Source of the DNA: Camillea tinctor
Lineage: Eukaryota > Ascomycota > Sordariomycetes > Xylariales > Xylariaceae
Assembly: GCA_022578605.1 (NCBI GenBank)
Contig: MU394122.1
Span: 62,001-126,000 of the forward strand
Direction: 5' to 3'
DNA length: 64,000 nucleotides
Shown here: positions 37,059 to 48,592 of the stretch, in pieces
Numbering within the stretch: the stretch's first letter is position 1
Layout of the letters: every line of letters starts with the position of its first letter
The notes under the pieces: model-generated
Database searches by the model: none
What the model was told of the DNA's origin: nothing
The model's input: only the letters and a program-made list of their open reading frames with translations
Translations under genes and position numbers: made by a program

Positions 37059-39054
37059 ATGAGTATTCCAGCACCTCTAGTTGTAGCTATCATCGCTTGC
37101 TTGCTAGCCGTTCTGCGGTTTAGCAGAGTAGGCCGGCGACCGAAAGGGTATCCGCCTGGCCCCCCGACGTTGCCGTTCATCGGCAATCTTCACCAGATGC
37201 CCAGGGAAAAAGGTCACCTACAGTTCCAGAAATGGGCAGAGGAATATGGGCCAATATACTCTCTTATTCTAGGGAAAAAGGTTATGATAGTGCTTTCATC
37301 AGACCAAATTGTTCGCGACCTGCTAGATAACCGGGGAGCCATCTATTCCTCGAGACCTGAGAGCTACCTTGGCCAAACTATCCTCAGTGGAGGACTTCGT
37401 GTCTTGTTCATGGTATGATAATCAAGAACTTCCTTGTAGCAGCGCTGAGAGCCTTTGATAACAGACCAATCTGACATCTGTGTAATAGAAAAATGACGAA
37501 ACATGGCGCATGATACGCAAGTTGGGACATCGTATACTAAACATTAATGTTTCTCGCTCATACACGCCTTATCAAGACCTCGAGAACAAAGCTATGCTAC
37601 TTGGGTTTTTGGAAAGCCCAGGACAATTTATCGACCATATCCGTCAGTTTACAGCTTGTCTCACTACTCAGATTGCCTTTGGCTTTCGCATGACTTCAGA
37701 CGATCCGAGATTCAAGAAGACGTATGATGTGCGGCATCCGATATCCCCACCATAAGAGAGTACATCTAACAAGCCAAACTATAGATGTTTGATGAATTCT
37801 CCAGGATGATCGGTGCCCAGGTATGTACCTATCACAGAGATGTGAGGATACCATGACGATCACTAACACCTTGCTTTTACGCAGACTTCGACATTATTAG
37901 ATGTCTACCCGATACTCAGGTCATTGCCTGACGTATTCCTACCAATCCGACGCCGCGGACGAGAATACCACAAAATGGAACATGCTTTCTTTCTTGAACA
38001 GTACTTAGAGACTAAGAGAAAGCTTATTGAAGGAACAGCAAAGGTATGGAGACAGCTGACCTGGTCAAGAAGGCCTCCCTAGTCTCATCCGACTACCGGA
38101 AAACTAATCATACTCTATAGCCCTGTTTTTGCGTAGACCTCCTTCGTCTACAGAAAGAGGAAGGTTATTCAGACGACATTGCCTCCTACATCAGCGGCTC
38201 CCTTCTCCAAGCGGGTATCGAGCAAACAGCTGCAGCACTCATAGGCTTCGTGCAAGCCATGGTCATATTTCCTGAAGTTGCTAAGACCGCGCAAGCCGAG
38301 CTAGACCGTGTCTGTGGAGACCGCATTCCGGAGTTTGACGATAACCTGCCCTACATCAGGGGCTGTGTGAAAGAGACCTTGCGTTGGATGCCTCCTGATA
38401 TACTGGGTCTTCCTCATTGCGCCGTCCGTGATGATGAATATAGCGGCTACCAGATCCCGAAGGATGCAACCGTGATTTTCAACGTTTGGTATGTGTTGTA
38501 ATAGCCACGAAACTCACCAGCAATGATAGGGGCTTGATGGGGAGGTTTACTGACAAAATTATAGGGCAATACAAAATGACCCTCTTCGTCACCCTAACCC
38601 TAGAGAATTCGACCCTAGCCGTTGGTCGCACGACAACCAAACCTCAGCCGAAGCAGCAACAAATCCTGATGTGACCAAACGCGACCACTTCGTCTTCGGT
38701 GCCGGTCGACGCCTCTGTCAGGGGACTCACATCGTGGACCACTCGCTCTTCTTAGCGATGGCCCGTCTACTATGGGCATTTGACTTCCATCGAGCAGTCG
38801 ACCCTGAAACGCAGCAGGAAATAATACCCGATATGGAGGACCTAATAGGCGGGGCGTTCGTCCAGCCAAGGCCGTTCAAGGCAAACATTGTCCCGAGGAG
38901 TGGGAAAGCGAAGCGCGTGGAGGAAGAATGGGATACAGTGAGAAATCTACTAGACGACGACCTCCAATGGAAAGCCGTGCCCAGAGACTTGGTTTGGGGA
39001 GGAGAGTACAAAGAGGAAGGGTCCGCAAGGAGCAGTCCGGTTGCAGTGATCTAA
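37059..39054 (+). CDS. Cytochrome P450 monooxygenase of the cluster
   Basis: ER-anchored haem monooxygenase, a likely tailoring oxidase for the polyketide. Six exons, 37059-37412, 37489-37728, 37785-37820, 37885-38043, 38121-38488 and 38565-39054, give 548 residues. The N-terminus has a membrane helix (about 5-20), then the hinge GYPPGPPTLPFIGNLHQMP. I-helix AGIEQTAAAL (about 294-303) has Glu-Gln where Asp/Glu-Thr is usual, the ExxR motif is KETLR (348-351), the PERF-like motif FDPSRW (401-406), and the haem loop FGAGRRLCQG with Cys437. The last splice joins FNVW to AIQNDPLRHPNPREF. Intron 2 needs a GTGCGG donor to stay in frame; a better-looking GTATGA five bases earlier would not. Resembles fungal P450s of the CYP64/O-methylsterigmatocystin-oxidase type, but a family number cannot be given. 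Confidence 0.9.
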
Positions 39055-39695
39055 AACCAATGACAACCTCTGGAAGGTTTGGATCCTGCATTTTGGGGTG
39101 GTATCGAAGTACAATGCATATCAAACCAATCGTTATTACATAGACGTTTCCATACTCTATCCTACCCCAATGATGACAGTCGTATTCATGCCTCCTCCTT
39201 ACAGCTATACACTGCATAATCTCCAATGCTACAGGTCCGTTTCTTTCGCCCTTTTCACATGTAGCCCAGACGTTACATCGGCTTATTTGCAGATCAGCTG
39301 GAGTTTGCCTAACTGCAAATAGGAATCTGGTTGTGGAATCATGCTGCATAACGGCGATTTGTGTGTTGGACTCCTGGAGACTGTCGTGTAACTCTGTAGT
39401 CCTAGCACGACAGGCCGATTTTGGTTCGGTGAGACGACATCATCAGCTCTGATCGGGATAGGCTGTCCGAGAAACCAGTAGTGAGTTGTTACAGCGCGAA
39501 GGTTAGAGTATATTGCTCTAGGATACTACTTATTTACCCTAGTAAGTATCTATGAATTCACATGAGTTGGTTGTTTGGTTTTGTTCGAGACATCCGGTCT
39601 TTGTTACTTGCTGCGCTCTTGTAGTAGTAAAAGAAGAACGATACCATCTTATCGAATTCCCAGCAGTCCATACAGGGAGTGTCCCCACGCTAGCA
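39055..39695. other. Intergenic spacer, NmrA-like gene promoter
   Basis: No gene seen. The frame from 39552 upstream of the NmrA start is open but starts at a non-conserved leader (MNSHELVVWF...), so the later ATG at 39696 is preferred. Confidence 0.5.
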
Positions 39696-40893
39696 ATGCC
39701 CCCTAAAAAGATCATTACTGTGTTCGGCGCTACCGGCGCTCAGGGTGGCGGTGTTGTATCTACCTTCTTAGAAGATGCGGCACTCAAAGATGAGTGGACT
39801 GTCCGCGCTGTGACCCGCGATGTCTCCAAGGAATCTGCCAAAAAGCTTTCTAGCCGAGGTGCGGAAGTTGTATCGGTATGAGAACATGGAATTTACTGCC
39901 TAGGGGAAGAATTAAGATCATAGCTAACATATTCTTAAGGCGGACCTCAACGATGAAGAATCACTTATAGCAGTGTTGGCTGGATCGTATGCGGTTTATG
40001 GGGTTACTAATTACTGGGAGAAAACAGACGCGGACTTGGAAGTTCAACAGGGTAAAAACCTAGCCAACGCAGTGAAGGTATCAGGATCTCTCTCCTCATA
40101 TGGAATATGCAATATCAACTGACTACTTCACATAGAAATCTAGTGTTAGTCATTATATTTGGAGCTCTCTTCTAAACATTACAGAATGTAAGCCGCCCTA
40201 ACCTCCCTCCCCTTTTCTTTCTTCTTTTGGTTGGAGGAGGCTAGAGGGGATTCTGGTGATCTACCGTGGTAGATGTGTTAGAGTCGTATTTCTGATTCTC
40301 TCCAAATAGTATCCAAGGGCAAGCTTTGCAATGTTTATCACTTTGACTCCAAGGCCAAGGTTGAGGACTATGTCCGTTCACTGGAAATACCGGCCACGTA
40401 TTTCATGCCTGGATTTTACATGACAGGTGTTCCGGGGGCAATGTTTGGTCCCCAGCCCCCAGACAATGCTTGGACATTCTCTCTACCCGCTTCACCAGAA
40501 GCCATTTTGCCAATGTATCATCCTGGTGATACAGGCAAATACGTTAAGGCCATCGTCAACAACCGAGACAAGCTTCTTGGGAAGCGCTTTTACGGCGCTA
40601 CGGCCTATATGACTGCTCAGGAGGTCGTCGATACCTTCAAAACTGTATTCCCCGAAGCCGGAAAAACCGCACGCTTTTTTTCGGTACCCGAAGAAGCATT
40701 TCGGGGCGCGATGAAAGCGCAGGGTACACCGGACTTCATCGTGTCCGAATTGTACGAGAACGTAAAACTGTTCGAAGGACCGGGATATTACGGTGGCGAA
40801 TCACTGGGAGAGACCCATAAGTTAGTGACCGATCGATTGACTACATGGGCAGAATACGCCAAAGATGCGGAGGCATTCAAGGGGTTGGAGTAG
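39696..40893 (+). CDS. NmrA-like NAD(P)-binding protein (atypical SDR)
   Basis: NmrA-like proteins are Rossmann-fold redox sensors or reductases. Four exons, 39696-39875, 39940-40077, 40136-40187 and 40310-40893, give 317 residues. The start is MPPKKIITVFGATGAQGGGVV, placing the nucleotide-binding GATGAQGGG at once after the N-terminus. Splicing restores AEVVSADLNDEESL, then HYIWSSLLNITELSKGKLCNVYHFDSKAKVE, the usual family core, and the C-terminal half reads YFMPGFYMTGVPGAMFGPQ and YHPGDTGKYVKAIV. The SDR Tyr/Lys pair is not obvious, as expected for NmrA relatives. In a cluster it may act as a reductase or as a redox-dependent regulator; the sequence does not decide. Confidence 0.87.
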
Positions 40894-42378
40894 ATACCTG
40901 ATACTAAACACCTACCAACAAAAGACATGAATGTGGCGTAGCTCAAGATGATCAATGTGAACACCAATAGAAAACGGTCTCTGCTGTATAGGACCTGATA
41001 GCGTATTAATCCGGAACGCTGATGTGACCATGCGATGTAGCCTGTAGGATCACCGGGCGTCAGGTGCTGAATGCAGCCTCTGCCCTCCTAGTGTGTAGAA
41101 AATACGGCGGCCGAGGCGGCCTTGATATTGTAATGAACGTGGTCCGTACCGATCTACCAATCCCAAGTAGTGTATGCATTTCAGATTAGATGAACCATGA
41201 GCACCATACAAACCTGGTTGGCCTTGATTAGCCTATGGAGGATTATCTAAAGCGCGTTTCCCTTTGTTCATGTGCCTATTAATACGAGAGTACCTGTATT
41301 ATTTTATGTACGGACTCATGAGCTGCCTTTTTGGGGGGGAGTTTTATCATAACAAAGTATCAGGAATCATACTGAAACAACATTTGTATAAAAATAAGAA
41401 AAGAAAGTCAAAGAAAAGGGGCTAGACCAGCTGACATATGTGAGGAAATTTGGGGTTTGCAACGATATTTCCAGGCTAGTAAAACATGGCAATCTAGAAC
41501 ATACTGATATCATCATCAGGATCCATCAATGGACATAGCCTTGACGCCAAAATGTCACCGGAATCAGGCTACACCTACCCAGCCTGCCAGCTACCTAAAG
41601 CCTTCCACTTAACCAACCAGGCGACATACTCCCTCCGTGCCCCCGAGTGTGGTTACACAGCGCGTGCGTTGTCGTCAGTCAATATTCACTCCCTAGTTGC
41701 ACTCGCCAGACTCGCCTCCTCTTGATTGTGAGACTAGCGTTGCAATAAGTCCTAAGCGGCTGCATGGAAAACCAGACATGTGCTTACTCCTTACATACAT
41801 AAGCTGGACTGGCTGGCTGGCAGGCTGGCAGGCCGGTTCTATGTCCAGCCCGTAAGCTTACATAGGTCTCCAATACCCAGAGCACCTACGCCGCAGCCAC
41901 ACTGTGGTCACATACTCTAGCCATATATCATGTACTTTTGTGCCGATTGAGCTGCCTATCTTAGGTAGATTTCATCTGTGCATGTATTTTCTATTTCTCT
42001 CATACTACCGAACCAAAGCGATTGTATCCTATACCAAATAACCTATGTATGATACATGCAGCATAAACTCCCCAGGTCCCATACTAAACCTGTTTGTATA
42101 GATGAGCTTAGCCCGTAATAGTAGAAACGTAGCAGCCCATGTAGAATTCCTTCGCTTTTCGTATATCGAGAATATTCTGGCGATGCGCAGCGCAGCGCGA
42201 ATTAACATAGCTGCACAGGTTGAAAGTAGAATCGAGTTGCTGTACGTAGACCACACACTAATAGGAAGCAGATATCGAATACATGCTCATGATCCAAGAG
42301 AATATTGAGAGGGGTTTTTTTTTTTTTGAGGTTTTCTTCTTCGTCTCCCATTAAGTAGCTTGGGGTCAATGTTCGCTT
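40894..42378. other. Convergent spacer, NmrA-like / 7TM gene
   Basis: About 1.5 kb without a convincing gene. It contains a GGCTGGCTGGCAGGCTGGCAGGCC-like tract near 41810-41835 and a run of T at 42314-42328. Short frames near 42029-42308 are featureless. Confidence 0.5.
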
Positions 42379-43793
42379 TCAAGCCCAAGGGGGTTCGTGA
42401 CCTCGGTCACGAGTAGGTTCCTTGGGAATATAACCCTCCTCGACGTGGAATTGGGTAGTGCGAAGGATTGCGCCGTTAGAGTGATGTAGAGCATCAATGT
42501 CGTCTTCTCTACTACCCGATGCGAGAGTCTTCATATGAATGTTACCGCTTGGGCTCTGGATTTCAATATACCCGTTGGATCTTGTCGTCATAACATCTGG
42601 TCGGGGCCATGACACTTCCACATCTCGTTTTGACTGTACATTGGTCCCTCGAGAACTTCCGGCATGAGTTCGAAGCGATTTCATCACCTTCGAACCCTTG
42701 AGAACCATTATTGCTTGGGGGATTGTGGGCACACAGAGTACTAGCATCCCACAAGTGGCTTCCGCAACTACACATAGTGACACCTCGGAGAATGTGTACG
42801 TGTAGTCATCTTCTACCAGGTGCTGGACAGAAACAACGATTCGGAACGCAGCAGAAACACAGGCTAAAATCCCAACCGCAAATACCGTTGCAACACCGAC
42901 TTTTTTCTTGGTTGACAACTGCAATCCCCATATAGTTTTCTGCGACAGGGCGAGAATCAGTAAGTCCGAGACGCCATTGACGATAGCCGCAGCTAGGTTG
43001 GTCTTGTCCGTGTCGACATGGCAAGATCCCGGGACCAGATTATTCCAATTTCTTTCGTAGGGGGTGCAAGCAAAGTTGATGGCGAAGAAGATTGCCAAGT
43101 AAAACAAAAGGTTAACCCATATCAAGAAGTGACACGACCAAAATACAAAGTTCTTGTTGCCGCGCGGGACGAATAGTTGTATCCAATCCAGGAGAATGGC
43201 TACTTTGATGAGCGGAAGAAGAAGAACGACGAGAATCGTGCCGACAAAGATACTCTAGTTTTAAAGGTCAGCACAGAAGTCAAATCAGTGAGTATAAATG
43301 GAATTCTCGGATTCTATGGGTCGTACATAGAGGAATATGTGTAGCGTCCCTACGGTCACGTTCCATTGGTGAACAAACGTGCCCGGGAAAGCCACTTCAG
43401 AGTAAATTGCCCATATGACTCCTACATAGAGACCCTATATTCGTGACGATTAGAATACGACTGTAACAGTTCCCAATCTTCTCTTGACATACGAATATGC
43501 ATATAAGAATACCTGATATGGGTTAGCATAGTTCATTAGGGGGGGCACGGGGTTGAGGCTTTACAGTCTCTTAAATCGGGCTTCTTGAAGAAGAACCTTC
43601 TTGCACAAAGACGGAACAGAAATGCAACTGTCGTCAGAACAATGCATATACTGACTATCGTATGGGTCAGGTTATTGTTGTTGGGCGGATGCTCGAAGTC
43701 TGGCGTAACACCCGGAGGAGGGTCGAGAGCCGGGGAATTAAGCAACTGAGCAAGTTCGGCGGGATCGATCGACCCCAGACTGGTGTCGGTCAT
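42379..43793 (-). CDS. Fungal rhodopsin-domain 7TM integral membrane protein (PTH11/SAT4-like)
   Basis: Four exons, 43565-43793, 43493-43512, 43327-43434 and 42379-43254, give 410 residues. Exon 2 is a 20-nt microexon; with it the frame reads RDCILICIFGLYVGVIWAIYSE, without it the helix is broken. Seven hydrophobic segments are visible (starting at THTIVSICIVLTTVAFLF, ILICIFGLYVGVIWA, IFVGTILVVLLLPLIKVAI, WVNLLFYLAIFFAINFAC, LAAAIVNGVSDLLILAL, VGVATVFAVGILACVSAAF and VVAEATCGMLVLCV), with Cys-containing loops and a long polar cytosolic tail. FPGTFVHQWNVTVG is typical of the fungal rhodopsin-domain family. Helix 7 has no Lys for retinal, so it is not an opsin. A receptor, transporter accessory or biosynthetic role is possible. 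It lies between the NmrA-like and SDR genes of the cluster. Confidence 0.85.
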
Positions 43794-44639
43794 CTCCGCG
43801 TAAAACACAGCGTGAATACAGTAAGGACCGTGGAAAACAACAGCCAACTGACAGGGAAAATCAGGTGAGTTGAATAGGCCTAGGTTGAGTGAAGAAGGGT
43901 TTAAGCCAACGCACCACGGAATACGAAATAATACACGGGATCTCCCCACTACATAAGCCAGGTTAAAGCTAAGAGAGAGAGAGAGATTTTATTCTACCCA
44001 TTAGCTAAGTATCAGATATCAGCCTAGATGTCATGTCTCATCCATGTGGTGAGAAAAGGGTGTAATTGTAACCTTTTGCATCCCGCCACCTTCAGATGTG
44101 CCTATTTATATCCACATACTACCTACTAAGGCAACTGGGTTATTCTAAGAAGCATCGTGTTTGTGTTAAACATAAGGATACCTGAGAGGCTGGGTACTTA
44201 GGGTACGTACATGTTCCACGACGGTAATACAGTTTCTAGGTTGGCCAAATCATACCCAGCCCTACACCACATTGAGCCCTTTTTAAAGTTCCGCTAGTAC
44301 TACTGTGTAGGGATGGATCCTGGAGTGGTCTTGGCAAAGGCATGCCATTGGCTACATCGATGGATGGTTGTACAAAAAGGAACAGAATCGATCGACTTCG
44401 TGCCATCCCACGAGTGGTCAACCTTGGCTGCTTGGTCTTGATGATTGATTAGTTGTAGCGGTCTTAGACAGCCAGACAGCCTACATACGGACCCCACCCA
44501 ACACCTAATCCCAACATACACTGGATATGTCAATATGTATTGTATGTACCAATGTTCGTAGATAGGTAGTTGATTATAGGTACGATTGAACCTGAGGGCT
44601 CAACACTTCAATCACATAACTTCTATAAATTATATACTA
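43794..44639. other. Promoter region of the 7TM gene
   Basis: No gene seen. It contains a short (GA) run at 43972-43986. Frames at 44236-44533 on the minus strand lack any recognisable domain. Confidence 0.5.
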
Positions 44640-45767
44640 TCACATTCTGAGTTTTTCAAGCACAGCTCTTACACCTACAGGGGCCAGTTCACGCATAGTC
44701 TCCTCCCATAGCAGATTCCCCAGTCGCTCCCCTTCAGCGGTGTATACCAATGGTGCCAACCTAGGAGATCATTATGAGTTAGCAGAATCTTCAAGGTTAG
44801 GTCATAGGTGGTGGTTGATCTAGTGTTGCACGCACGGTCTTATCTGGCAGTCCTCTATGTACTGCCCGTGGGATTCTGTACCATGCTTGGTAGCAGCATC
44901 GACGATGACACGGGCGCCTACAGCCGGTAATCTTCCAAGCAAACGCATTTCAATGGCGACCATATAGCCAATAGCCGTGCCTGCGACATCCCTTGATAGG
45001 CCGGAGCCATAGCAGAGCCCGGGGTTGGCACAATTAATGATAGCCACGGATGCTGGCACAACCTGTGTCAGCTTGACCAAGAATAATTGGCCAAGCAGTT
45101 TCGTCGTAGCATAGCGCTGACGCGGATCAAATTGTTCCGTCTTCTTATCGAGAGATGATAGTATTGAACCCTCTTCTTCTTTATGCTCAAACTTAGACCA
45201 GGAAGCTTGGTCTGAAGATACAAGAACTAGGCGGCCAGGTCGAGACACAGGGTTTTTAGATTGTATAATAGGGAGCATCAAGATCAGTAGCAATGCTGTT
45301 GATAAGTAGTTCACCTGAACGCCTTCCTCGTGGCCGGTGTTTTCATTAAAAACCATCGAGGTGCGGAGAACGCCTGCATTGAGTATTGCAATGTCGAGGC
45401 GTTCGAGGCTTTTAGTCTGCTCTGCAAATTCCAGGATGGAGCCATAAGATGATAAATCTAGCTTCCAAACTTCAATACTTGCCGCGGCCGCGATCCCGGT
45501 AGAGTGAAGCTCTCTCTTAGAAGCCTCCCCCTTTTGCAAGTCTCGCACAGCGATAATCAGCTTGCTTAACCCCAAGTCTAGTAGTTGACGTGCACATTCG
45601 AAACCAATCCCACTGTTCGAACCTGTCACGATAGCAGTTTTCCCACGTAGGTCAACATCGTGAGGGGATACTAGAGGAGGGTGGAAAAGAAATTGTCGAT
45701 AGAGGAAATGCAGTGTACCTGCACGCCCTTCTGGTGAGATATCAAAAACACCCGCATTAACCATCAT
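44640..45767 (-). CDS. Classical short-chain dehydrogenase/reductase (retinol-dehydrogenase/WW-oxidoreductase type)
   Basis: NAD(P)H-dependent oxidoreductase. Exon 1 is 44836-45767, the intron 44761-44835 (GTGCGT...TAG), exon 2 44640-44760, giving 350 residues. The unspliced frame stops at 44820, but the second exon restores the family C-terminus LAPLVYTAEGERLGNLLWEETM. The cofactor motif TGSNSGIG (48-55), NAG (about 130-132), LVSSDQASW with the catalytic Ser, and the active site YATTK (Tyr219, Lys223) are intact, so this one should be catalytic, unlike its Trp-substituted neighbour at 35 kb. It is divergently transcribed from the FAD oxidase gene, sharing a 980-base promoter region. Start at the first of two adjacent Met codons; either could be used. 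Confidence 0.9.
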
Positions 45768-46747
45768 GTGATGCAGAAAAAAATACTAGAATGGGGGAAT
45801 TAAAATATTTTTAAGAAGATTGAAAATAAAATAAAATAAAAAGGTCCAAGTATTACAAACGCGGCTGTCGATGTATACAGAGTATCTACATATGTAACAT
45901 TAAACCTAGTAGGCAGGTTATCAGAACGTGGAGAGCGGGGTGTAATTGTGTACATGGTATCAACTTAATATATAACTACAAAAAGATGCTCGGTACAAGT
46001 CTATAGCGAGAAACGATTGAGAATGGTGCATGCATACTACCCAAACCTAAACCTAAACCTACCATGCGATCAAGTGCTTATGGCGCATCATTTCCTTAAG
46101 ATTTAGGTAGGTTAGCCATTCCTGTCTGACACGTCAAATCCCTACCGGACATAGGTACCCTACATCCGAGTTGGCTGGCAATCCCAAACTAGCCTGCCAG
46201 CCTACCGGCGCATTAACAGAATTGGAGAAAACCCCAAGGAGAGTTTGGTTCCTCAGCTGCTAGGTTAGTATATACAATACAAACGGCCAAATTCTATGTG
46301 TTACCGTATACATATCAATATCAATTAATGTCTACGAATTGGAGTGGCCCATGTGGGTGAGATAGCAGGGATCGGGGGTACACATAGATAAATAAGCATT
46401 GAGCTTATATCCAACTTGGGTTATTTGAGTAACCTACCAGCTGCCAGCCTACCTAGCCTACCTCGTTACTACGTATATGTAGATAAAGCTCATAAGCTGT
46501 TGGCCAGATCCCATCCCTTACATCTTCTTGCATTGTCCCCCTCGGGAAAAAGGAGAAAGGAACCAAGAAATAACAATATTTGCAATTTTATCCCACTGAA
46601 ATCGATTTTGCGGATATAGTCAAATTTTTTGTTGTTTTTTTTGTTTTACGCGTTGCCCTAATATTCCTCATTGCCAAGTCTTGATGATCTCCTTGTAACC
46701 ATAATAGAATCCTCTCTCTAGTTCACTTGGATATCACGACTTTAAGT
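45768..46747. other. Divergent promoter region, SDR / FAD oxidase
   Basis: Holds an AAATAAAATAAAA run at about 45826-45841, a short AAACCT repeat (listed separately) and two CTACCGG strings near 46142 and 46203. The minor frame at 46416-46619 is rejected. Confidence 0.5.
46043..46060. repeat. Three tandem AAACCT units
   Basis: Exactly three copies of AAACCT. It resembles a telomere-type repeat but is the CCTAAA form, not the fungal CCCTAA form, and is too short to mark a chromosome end. Confidence 0.8.
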
Positions 46748-48592
46748 ATGTGGTTCAATAGAGCTGCGGCCGTTACGACTTGCCTTTGTCTCTACTCGCC
46801 GTTCACTACGGTCTCCGGATCACTTTTCGGCCGTTCCAATGTCGATATAAAGGCCGCGCTGACCAATAAGAATAATCAATGGGCAGCGAACACGACCTTC
46901 ACTTTCCCAGAAGACAGTGGCTTTGCCGCTGTGACTAACAGATGGACAATCTTCGCGCCCCCTACCTTCTCGGCTGTTGTCAGTCCCGCAACTGAAGCAG
47001 ACGTGATTCAAAGCGTGCGTGAGAGCATATTTAACTTGCCAATTGGATAAATGTAATTGACATGATTGATATAGGTCAAAGTCGCAGTGTCAAATAATAT
47101 TCCATTCCTTGCCACTGGAGCCCGTCATGGCTATACCACTACGCTCGGAACCCTGCAGAATGGCCTTGAGATCGATCTGGGCCAGCTTAATTCAGTTCAC
47201 GTAGATAAATCTGCTGGTATTCTGACTATCGGCGGTGGAGCACAAACCAGCGATATTCTAGATCCTGTTTACGAGGCTGGTTTTGAAATCCGTAAGTTCC
47301 CTTAATTCTTTGCATAATCACGTCGCGTTGAGTCGCCAGTTAACTGAACCCGGCGTGCAGCAATCGGCTCCTGCTCCTGTACCGGCATGGCCGGTGTCAC
47401 CATGGGAGCTGGTGTAGGACGTTCACAGGGCGAATATGGCTTCGTCATTGATTCATTGATCTCCGCTCGTTTCGTAACAGCGGATGGCCAGGTTGTCGAG
47501 GTCTCCGAGGACTCTAACCCTGAGTTGTTCTGGGGCATCCGCGGCGCCGGCGCCAACTTCGGTATCGTCACCTCCGCTTCGTACAAGCTCCACCCGCAAT
47601 CCAACCAAGGCCAAGTCATGAACGCCGACTTCATCTTTCCGGCCGAAATGGCACCGGCTTACTTTGACGCCTTGCAAACGTACAATGGATCATTTCCTCC
47701 AAACCTGGCAGTGGTTTCCATTATCAACTACAACCAAGACACCGCCTCTGTGAGTACACGGAATTTGGGGTTTTGAGCAATGAGAACTTATAACTAATTA
47801 TCTGATGCCAGCCCCAAATCTTAGCTAATTGGGTATACTATGGTCCTGAGGACGAAGGCCGCCAAGCCATGGCGCCCATTTTTGCTCTGAATCCCCCTAT
47901 TGTCGGAGTCAGCGTAGTTCCGTGGAATCAACTCCTGAACGTCGCGGGTTTCGGTGTAGACCTGTGCGAGAAGAATGCCATTCGAAACATCCACTCGGCA
48001 AACATAAAAAGCTTCTCAGCGTCCACATATATCGAGATATTTGACAAAATGGCCACCTTCTATGCCGCCTATCCAGACGCAGCAATGAGCATAATTCAGA
48101 TGGAGACTTTTCCCAACCAAGCCGCTGTTGCAATTCCTGACGATAGCACGGCATACCCTTGGAGAGATGCACTGGGCAACATGTTAGTATTACGCCGATA
48201 TCAAACTCATTTAATTCATTGCAAACTAATCGGGATGCTGACGGAAATAACACTACAGGATTATCATATTCCGGTGGACTGACCGGCAGAACAAAGATTT
48301 GGCGGAAGAGGCCAATAGGCTGGCACACGAGATTCGCCATGATTTCCAAGCTACCTCGGGATACCCGGACCTATCTGTCTACATTAACTATGCGTATGGC
48401 GACGAGAGCCTAGAGCAGAAATACGGCGCAGAAAAGCTACCTCGGCTGATCGCACTGAAGCAAAAATGGGACCCTAACAACGTCTTTGGATATAACAACC
48501 CTTTACCAACCGAACACGGCACCATGCATATGGATCCCACGTTGGCTAGCAGTAAGATATCAGATTCCTCCAAAGGACGAGACGAGCTCTAA
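46748..48592 (+). CDS. Secreted FAD-linked oxidoreductase (berberine-bridge-enzyme type)
   Basis: Flavin oxidase of the VAO/BBE family. Five exons, 46748-47014, 47075-47291, 47361-47749, 47812-48182 and 48259-48592, give 525 residues. The ATG at 46748 starts a probable signal peptide (MWFNRAAAVTTCLCLYSPFTTVSGS). The FAD region PPTFSAVVSPATEADVIQ, the His attachment region LATGARHGYTT (His107), the Cys-containing GSCSCTGMAGVTMGAGVGR (Cys166 or Cys168), and the C-terminal KWDPNNVFGYNNPL are present, so bicovalent FAD is likely. The family motif is usually GGGHG; here it is GARHG, with Arg next to the flavin His. Secreted BBE-type oxidases occur in fungal polyketide pathways. Cluster edge: the AT-rich block follows. 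Confidence 0.9.

Noticed and set aside
44236..44533. Minus-strand frames upstream of the 7TM gene
   Set aside because: Short, overlapping and without domain; the 7TM and SDR gene models explain the locus.
46043..46060. Possible chromosome end (telomere)
   Set aside because: Only three units of the CCTAAA type in the middle of a gene-bearing region; not the fungal CCCTAA array.
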